Shown in pieces: positions 57,264-64,000 of a DNA stretch of 64,000 nucleotides (positions are counted from its first letter, which is position 1; every line of letters starts with the position of its first letter). The position numbers and the translations under genes are program-made. The DNA lies in contig JALJCO010013434.1 in NCBI GenBank assembly GCA_023101725.1, forward strand, positions 496,001-560,000, given 5' to 3'. Under the pieces are notes generated by a model. The model saw only the letters and a program-made list of their open reading frames with translations, did no database searches and was not told the DNA's origin. Origin of the DNA: Atherinomorus stipes. Lineage: Eukaryota > Chordata > Actinopteri > Atheriniformes > Atherinidae.

Positions 57264-58581
57264 AACAATAGCCCCAGCAAACATGTTGCTTGGCTAAGCT
57301 GCTGTCTTGTTTTCTGAACAAGTGAATTCGGATGCAGGTTGGTTGGGTGTAATGTCATCGCCAGTTCCCACTCCCCAGTTCCAAGGTAAATGGAATGCAC
57401 TAATAACCCTCTTCCCCATGCCCACAGATATCCACCTGTGCTAATAATGCTAATAACAAAATGCTAATAATAATGTTCCTGCAGTTTGTGTGCATGTGTG
57501 AATTTATTTCATGTGTACAAATCTCTTGGTATTTGTGAGTTAATTTGTTTGCAAGTGCCCAAATTTTCTCGCAAAATGATTACACATAAACCAGGTATTA
57601 CATGTTTGTAACAGTTTTTGAGTCTAATCTGTCTCCATATTGGTCTGTCAGGAAGTAATTTGTTAGCTAATGTAAAAGAATCAGAGGACTGATTCCCAGT
57701 TCTCTCGAATTTATATACTGATGATCTTTTCACACAGCTGAAAGCTGCTCAGACTGGGTGCATGTTTGGTAATGTACTGGTGAATCCTATTATGTGCGCA
57801 GATGATTTTGGAGAGTTGAATCTGAGTAGCACCAACCTCCAGTAACTCCTTTCTTTTTGTTCTACTTTTAACGTATAACATGACATTGATTATAAAGGTG
57901 GTAAAATTGTTATGATTTACAGAACCAAAGAAGACCTAGTTATACACTACCCTGCCCACTTAAGGTTGAATTACAAAAATGCTGGTCTATAGACTTCAAA
58001 TACAGATTATAATGCCATGTGGTTATTGTTGAAAAAAACAATATACTTCAGTGACAGTAGGATGTTTGTGGCTGCTTGGGACAGTGCTTTTCAGAATGTT
58101 TTAAGAAATTTAAGGTTTGAATTTATTTGCCACCTCCATTCTTGAGAAATTCTAATTATTACAGGGCAAACATATGTACAATTCAGCATTTGCTGTACAG
58201 TTTAATACCAATCTCAATTGTGAGGGCTTTCAAAGTTGACTTGTGGGTGACTGACTGATTATAATGTCTGTGTTCTGTGTTCTAATTTATAAATCAGTTC
58301 TTTGATGCAATGTCCAGTAAACATGCTGGTCTCAACCTTTTTGGAAAATACATTGATGATATTAAAGTAAAACAGTTTTAGGTTTAATCCTAATCAGATC
58401 TAACCTGATCAGACATGAACAAGAATTAAAATAATTTACAGAAGGCACACTTCCCACTTTAAAACAAGACTTAATCATCTAGCTTGCACAGGTTTCTTAA
58501 ATAATTGTCATTTTGTTGTTGCCTTGACTTCACTTTTGTTCAATCGTTCAGTATTGATTGTTGCATGAGTTCTGCAAAGCA
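57264..58581. other. Non-coding stretch upstream of dmap1
   Basis: AT-rich DNA with no recognised gene, repeat family or RNA. Confidence 0.45.
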
Positions 58582-58968
58582 CCGCCCCACCTCAAGGGGG
58601 CGACCATCAAATTATTCCTGAGTGCTAACGACGCGAGGTAGCGACGGAAGCAGTAGTGGGTTTTGGCTAGCTTGCGCCTTACCCTCAACAATAGCTTGTA
58701 AATAGCCTTCGTAATTGGCCGTATAGCTTAAGTATTGTGTATAGTTGCGCATTAATATGACAAGAAAGATAACTTTTTATATTTGTATTTAGCTTTTCCC
58801 GGTTGATTTATGTAATTCTAGCTTTAGAAACTATACGGTAGCGTTAGCCTTTAGCTGGCTCATAATCGTTGACCAGTACTTGCGCAGAATGAATGAGCAC
58901 GTTTGAATGAATGGACAGTGTTTACGTTTATCAGGTTGTAAAAGCAGCATAATAAACAGCATATAACA
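58582..58968 (+). promoter_or_regulatory. dmap1: dmap1 upstream region / 5' UTR
   Basis: The sequence becomes GC-richer at 58,580-58,680, with a GC-box-like CCGCCCC (58,582-58,588) and a partial CTCF-like core CCTCAAGGGGGCGAC (58,590-58,604). AT-rich sequence leads to the start codon. No TATA box is seen at a fixed distance. The transcription start is not known. Confidence 0.35.
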
Positions 58969-59454
58969 ATGGCAACTGGTGCTGATGTCCGGGATATTCT
59001 TGAGTTGGGTGGCGTCGACAATGACGGTCCCATCAGCAAGAAAGACCTCATCAACTCAGATAAGGTGAGAGACAGAAAAAAATGTATATATAAGTTGCCC
59101 TAACCACATTTCACATAGATATTTTACCCTGCCATCACACCTTTTTAACTCACTTTAATTTGGGGTATTTTCAAAAATGGGGTTCTGTTGTAGTGCATTG
59201 ATATTTAAAACATAATCGAGCCATTCCCCGGAGAGAAATTGATGCACATGTTGTTATTCTGCGATACAAGTTTCTTTTAACATAATTTAATCCACCATTT
59301 TTCCTAGAAAAAAACCAAGAAAGCAACAGAGACCCTGACTTTCAAGAGACCAGAGGGAATGCACAGAGAGGTTTATGCTCTCCTCTATTCAGACAAGAAG
59401 TATGTTGTTTCTTTTTTTAAGATTATTGAATAAATGTCAGTCTTAACTTGTGCA

Positions 59455-59530
<76 letters not shown>

Positions 59531-61430
59531 ATATCTATCGTGAAAGTTACCATCCATATTCACACTGAACAATTTTTCTTTTCACACTGAATATAACATT
59601 ATTAATATTTGTGAATGAATCTATCGATCTACCTGTGAGTTATCTATAATTTCTCACACCACTCTGGTTTGCTTGAGACAAACCAAAGCTTCTATAACAA
59701 AGACTTATTTTCACTGGTTGTTTGTAGAGATGCACCCCCTCTGTTGCCTAGCGATACTACTCAAGGCTACAGGACTGTCAAAGCCAAGCTAGGCTGTAAA
59801 AAAGTCCGTCCCTGGAAGTGGATGCCCTTCACAAATCCAGCTCGCAGGGACGGGGCCATATTCCACCACTGGAGACGGGTGGCAGAGGAGGGAAAGGACT
59901 ACCCATTTGCTCGCTTTAACAAGGTAGAGTTGTCCACTCTCCTTTTCAGGCAAACAGTACAAATACAAAAGACATTTTTGTAACCACAATCCATTATCTT
60001 CAATGCCCTTCTTTTCAAGCATTTTTGCATGTGTTCTGTTCATTCATTTGCATTGTTAATGTATTCTCTAATTCCCTGGCATGGACTTTACAGACAGTGC
60101 AAGTACCAGTATACTCGGAGCAGGAATATCAGATGTATCTTCATGACGATGGCTGGACTAAAGCAGAAACAGATCATCTGTTTGACCTGTGCAAGCGCTT
60201 TGACCTACGCTTCGTAGTTGTCCATGACCGCTACGACTACCAGCAGTACAGGGTAATAGCTATATTCCATATGTGTATTTAAATCAAATGAAAAATACTT
60301 TATCAATCCCAGAGGGAAATTGCAATTAGTATTCCTTGAAAAAACCAAATAACAAAACGTTGTGAAAGACATATCTGTAAAAATTTTTCTTATTTAAAAT
60401 TTTTTCAGAAACGCTCTGTCGAGGACCTGAAAGAACGATATTACGGTATTTGTGGTAAACTGACCAAGGTCCGTGCAGCATCTGGGACAGAGCCCAAAAT
60501 CTACATCTTTGATGCTGCTCATGAAAGGCGCCGTAAAGAGCAGCTGGAGAAGCTGTTCAATCGTACACCTGAACAGGTTAGTAAATTTCTAATTTGATTT
60601 GCGTTGTAATATAAATGTTTAAACTTAAATTTGGCCAGAAGCAGACTAAATATGCAGTGCAGGAAGCCGTTTAAAACTGTCACTATTAAAATTCCTGCCC
60701 TCTTGATATTAAGTTTGCACTTCTCTTGTTTTTCCTGCAGGTGGCAGAAGAGGAGTATCTTATTCAGGAGCTAAGGAAGATTGAGAATAGGAAGAAAGAG
60801 CGTGAGAAAAATGCTCAGGATCTGCAGAAACTCATTAAAGCGGCTGACACAACGACAGAGTTGAGGCGAGCTGAAAAGAGGGTATCCAAGAAGAAGCTCC
60901 CACAAAAAAGAGAAACAGAAAAACCGGTATGATTTAGAAACACACTGAAGGACCAGAGTAATCAACAAGTTTAAATTCTATTTCATATCTATATTGTCTC
61001 TTTTTTTTCAGGCTGTTCCAGAGACAGCAGGCATCAAGTTCCCTGACTTCAAATCAGCAGGTGTCACATTGCGCAGCCAGAGGGTGAGTGATGTGTTTGA
61101 ACAACAAAACTAATCATTATCATCAACTTTAAACCTTAACATTATACAAACAGAAAGAGAAACCTTTTATTTGACCAATCTAGAATACACTTCTAATTTT
61201 CTACCAAAAATAGTTTTTTTTTTTTTTTTGCTTTTGACTCGTTATGAAATCTTTAATATACATGCATAAATATAAAAAAAAAAAAAAAAAAAAACACTCA
61301 TACAAACAGAAAGAGAAACCTTTTATTTGACCAATCTAAAATACACCTCTACTTTTCTATCAAAAATTGTTTTGTTTTTTTTGCTTTTGACTCGTTATGA
61401 AATCTTTAATATACATGCATAAATATTAAA

Positions 61431-61466
<36 letters not shown>

Positions 61467-63330
61467 TGTAAATTAATGTGAACATAAACTGGATTAGAAA
61501 GCTTGAAGCTGCAGTTGCTGTGTGAGTAACCAGAGAGTTAGGCTTGAGTTGGCTATCTCTTATCACTGTGATGATTAATTCTGTTACTGACCAGCTAATA
61601 TCTGTAAAACCAGCAAGAGAACTCTTATTCATCTTCAAGACTGATGAGGAGCTGCTGCTCTCTATGGAAAGTGCATTAGCACAGCTAAGGAAGTGGAGAG
61701 CCCCTCTAGCTAATCAGTCAGATAGAGTTCAGTGGATAAAGACATTTTGATCTGGCCCGCTGAAGTGCATTTCATACGAATTAAAAACCTTGAGGTAGAG
61801 CTGTTTATTCTAATATCGCCAGTACCTTAAATCACAACCCTGTATGTGTGCGTGTCTCTGTGTGTTTGTGTGTTATTCAGATGAAACTGCCAAGCTCAGT
61901 TGGCCAGAAAAAGATCAAGGCCATTGAGCAGATCCTGGTGGAGCAAGGAGTGGGTGAGTATGAATAAACATTAGCAACTGAGAACTTTTGAGAGTTTCAC
62001 ATTTTTAATTCTCCCCTGCAGCAATCCTTGGTTTCAGTTTGGCAGGGACAGTGACAAGTTCTTTAAAATTTTACAGGATATCAAATATTCTTTTTTAATT
62101 TTCTTTTAATAAATATGAACCGAACGAGTTAAGTTAAAAGCCGTTACTGTTTCTTTGCTTTTATGAATAAATTTGAGTTCTTTTTAATAAAATTGTGCAT
62201 CTTTTTTTGGATGCAGATCTTAACCCCATGCCCACAGAGGAGATTGTGCAGATGTTCAATGAGCTTCGTAGTGACCTGGTGCTGCTGTATGAATTGAAGC
62301 AAGCCCACAGTAACTGCGAGTACGAACAGCAGATGCTGCGTCATCGTTACGAGGCTCTTCTAAAGGCTGGAAGTGGGGCCGGATGTGTGGGAGCTATAGG
62401 GCCAGGAATTGCCACTCTAACACAAAGTGGGGAGCTGAATTCCATAAACAGTACCACATCATCCACCCCGGGAGCTGAGGCTCAGTCATGGCTCAGTACT
62501 GATGACATCAAGGTGGAAGCCAAAGAGCAGATCATCGATGTTGTTGGGGCACCTCTTACCCCCAACTCAGTAAGTATGCACAGTTCAAACACAGGCTTTT
62601 CTGAGCAGCTTCAGAAGGGAAAATATATTGAGGCTGTTTGTTAAATGCCCCAAATTATTACACCTGTGATGACTTAATATCACTTTGAATAACCATAAAC
62701 ACACTAGGTAAACTGAATGTCTGTAATGATGCAACCACTGCCAGAGCAAATATCAAACTTTGACTGCTGATGTTAAAAACCTGCAGTGATGTCTCTTCTC
62801 CAGATTGTTTGATGTTTGTGTGAATAAAGTTTGATCAGGTTGGACTGTGTAAGCTTTACATAAAAACTTATAATACAAATGTGTTCTGGTAAATTAGAAA
62901 TAAGCAGCAGCTGTCTCCCTATAGACAAATCGGAGGTTGTGAATGTCCTCATGCTCCATGAGACGAAGTGGGAGTTTGCAGCAAAATTATGACTTCAAAC
63001 TGGTTGAAAGTTGGGGGAAAATGCCACGAATGCCATTTTTAACCATTAAGACCTAATGCCACATTTTTGTGTGCTGGCTCCCATACTTGAGAAGGCATCT
63101 GTGGTGTAAACAGGTTAACTGGGATCAATATTCACATGTATTGCCAGTTTGCCTGACAGTTTAGACAGCATGTTCTAGAAATGACCACTGGCTATTATAA
63201 CTGATGAAGAGGGAGAGGAGGTGAAGCCTTTCACATTCCAGCTTGACTTGTCCTCTGTGTTTGATTGCAGCGTAAACGGAGAGAATCAGCATCCAGCTCA
63301 TCTTCGGTGAAAAAGGTGAAGAAGCCTTGA
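58969..63330 (+). CDS. dmap1: DNA methyltransferase 1-associated protein 1
   Basis: DMAP1 is a nuclear subunit shared by the NuA4/TIP60 acetyltransferase and SRCAP complexes (H2A.Z deposition) and binds DNMT1. Ten coding exons: 58969-59064, 59308-59399, 59728-59923, 60094-60252, 60409-60576, 60741-60926, 61012-61083, 61881-61953, 62217-62569, 63271-63330. They give 484 residues (human 467), all junctions GT/AG and in phase. It starts MATGADVRDILELGG. GMHREVYALLYSDKKDAPPL and VRPWKWMPFTNPAR precede the SANT/Myb-like domain (about 135-205; EQEYQMYLHDDGWTKAETDH, VEDLKERYY). Then comes a charged coiled-coil (about 235-285), GIKFPDFKSAGVTLRSQRMK, NELRSDLVLLYELKQAHSNC and a C-terminal nuclear-localisation-like tail RKRRES...VKKVKKP. 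Residues about 385-440 are a less conserved Gly/Ser/Thr linker, which accounts for the extra length. Introns 2 and 7 hold a microsatellite and a tandem duplication. No defect is seen. Confidence 0.97.
59456..59538. repeat. (ATCT)n tetranucleotide microsatellite in dmap1 intron 2
   Basis: About 20 near-perfect ATCT units, visible directly. Confidence 0.95.
61145..61428. repeat. Tandem duplication in dmap1 intron 7
   Basis: The block starting TACAAACAGAAAGAGAAACC at 61,145 recurs at 61,301 (offset 156 bp). About 130 bp match at high identity, both copies ending TTTAATATACATGCATAAATAT. Poly-T and poly-A tracts lie inside and between the copies. Confidence 0.88.
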
Positions 63331-64000
63331 TGAGGGCAGCCGGTACGGCGAGGGACTGTATTACTTATTCTGATGACAGTGGAGTGCCCATGAGTGTTTT
63401 GGCTGGATGAGATGGACACAACTGAGCCGGACACCATATTACTGTCTATTTACGGCAAAGCACATCTGACCACACATGCACAACTTCTCACCCACTAACA
63501 AGACCTCTCCAAACCCTCCCCATCTGGCTGTGACAAAGGCAACGACTGAGTGACATTTCATTCCATTACTGCCCGTCTCCCAGCCTCCGCCACCGGTTGG
63601 GCTTAGATGAGGCAAGAGCAACTGTAAATTGCCAGGCTGAGCTAATCGGGACATGGTGAAGAAGGTGGGAATGACTGGGTAATTGAAATGAATTGGAATG
63701 AAAGAACAAAATAAGGGAGTGAGAGGACCTGGAGCTGCAGTGCTCATTTGAGCCATCTGAGGCTTTCTCTTTTTCTTCATTTTCTTTTTTTTGTGCCTAA
63801 TCATACAATAGTGTTTACTGGAAATGTGTTTTCGTGTTAGCCTGTAGAACTGGCTCCTTCTCGACCAGGAGTACATTTTGTTCTCTGATGGAGGCCCGCT
63901 TCCAGCTGGATCCTGTTCTTAACTCTGGATTGGAGGGGCTGATTTATGTTGTTTCTCCTCAGGTGACCTTGGAAATGCTTTGGTCAACAATTTAATAAAT
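63331..64000 (+). terminator. dmap1: dmap1 3' UTR and candidate poly(A) signal
   Basis: About 660 bp of non-coding sequence follow the stop. AATAAA at 63,994-63,999 on the plus strand lies at the window edge and is the likely poly(A) signal. An earlier AATAAA at about 62,823 lies in the last intron and could give a truncated transcript. Confidence 0.55.

Overview
This window looks like nuclear DNA of a ray-finned fish, probably a percomorph teleost. Three intron-containing vertebrate genes are recognisable. The DNA around them is AT-rich and carries typical fish repeats: L2/CR1-like and RTE/Rex3-like LINEs, Tc1-like and hAT-like DNA elements, tRNA-derived SINE-like units and many microsatellites. 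No species can be named from sequence reading alone.

Layout. Bases 1-38,200 are gene-poor. They hold decayed transposons, simple repeats, a GC-rich promoter-like block near 5.3-5.55 kb pointing left, and a few exon-like segments I cannot identify (2.9-3.7 kb on the minus strand, 15.0 kb and 23.6-24.3 kb on the plus strand, 32.6-32.75 kb on the minus strand). Bases 38,566-46,085 are timm44 on the minus strand (13 coding exons, 452 residues), the mitochondrial import-motor anchor. Bases 46,589-54,429 are hnrnpm on the minus strand (16 coding exons, about 708 residues once one frameshift is allowed for), a three-RRM splicing regulator. The 3' end of hnrnpm lies only about 250 bp from the timm44 start. 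Bases 58,969-63,330 are dmap1 on the plus strand (10 coding exons, 484 residues), a SANT-domain subunit of the NuA4/TIP60 and SRCAP chromatin complexes. hnrnpm and dmap1 are divergently arranged across about 4.5 kb that is largely repeats.

All three genes are housekeeping genes; they share no obvious pathway. ETS- and YY1-like motifs sit near the starts of timm44 and hnrnpm. Every exon junction given was checked by hand for GT/AG borders, phase and agreement with the known vertebrate protein.

Most notable observations: an 8-nt microexon in hnrnpm that encodes part of the RRM1 RNP1 motif and whose loss creates an immediate stop; an apparent one-base frameshift in hnrnpm exon 12; a C15 run as the polypyrimidine tract of one hnrnpm 3' splice site; two copies of one ~400-bp hAT-like MITE with 8-bp target duplications; a long foldback element in a timm44 intron; and a phase-consistent two-exon reading frame at 23.6-24.3 kb of unknown identity. 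I found no convincing new multi-gene system.
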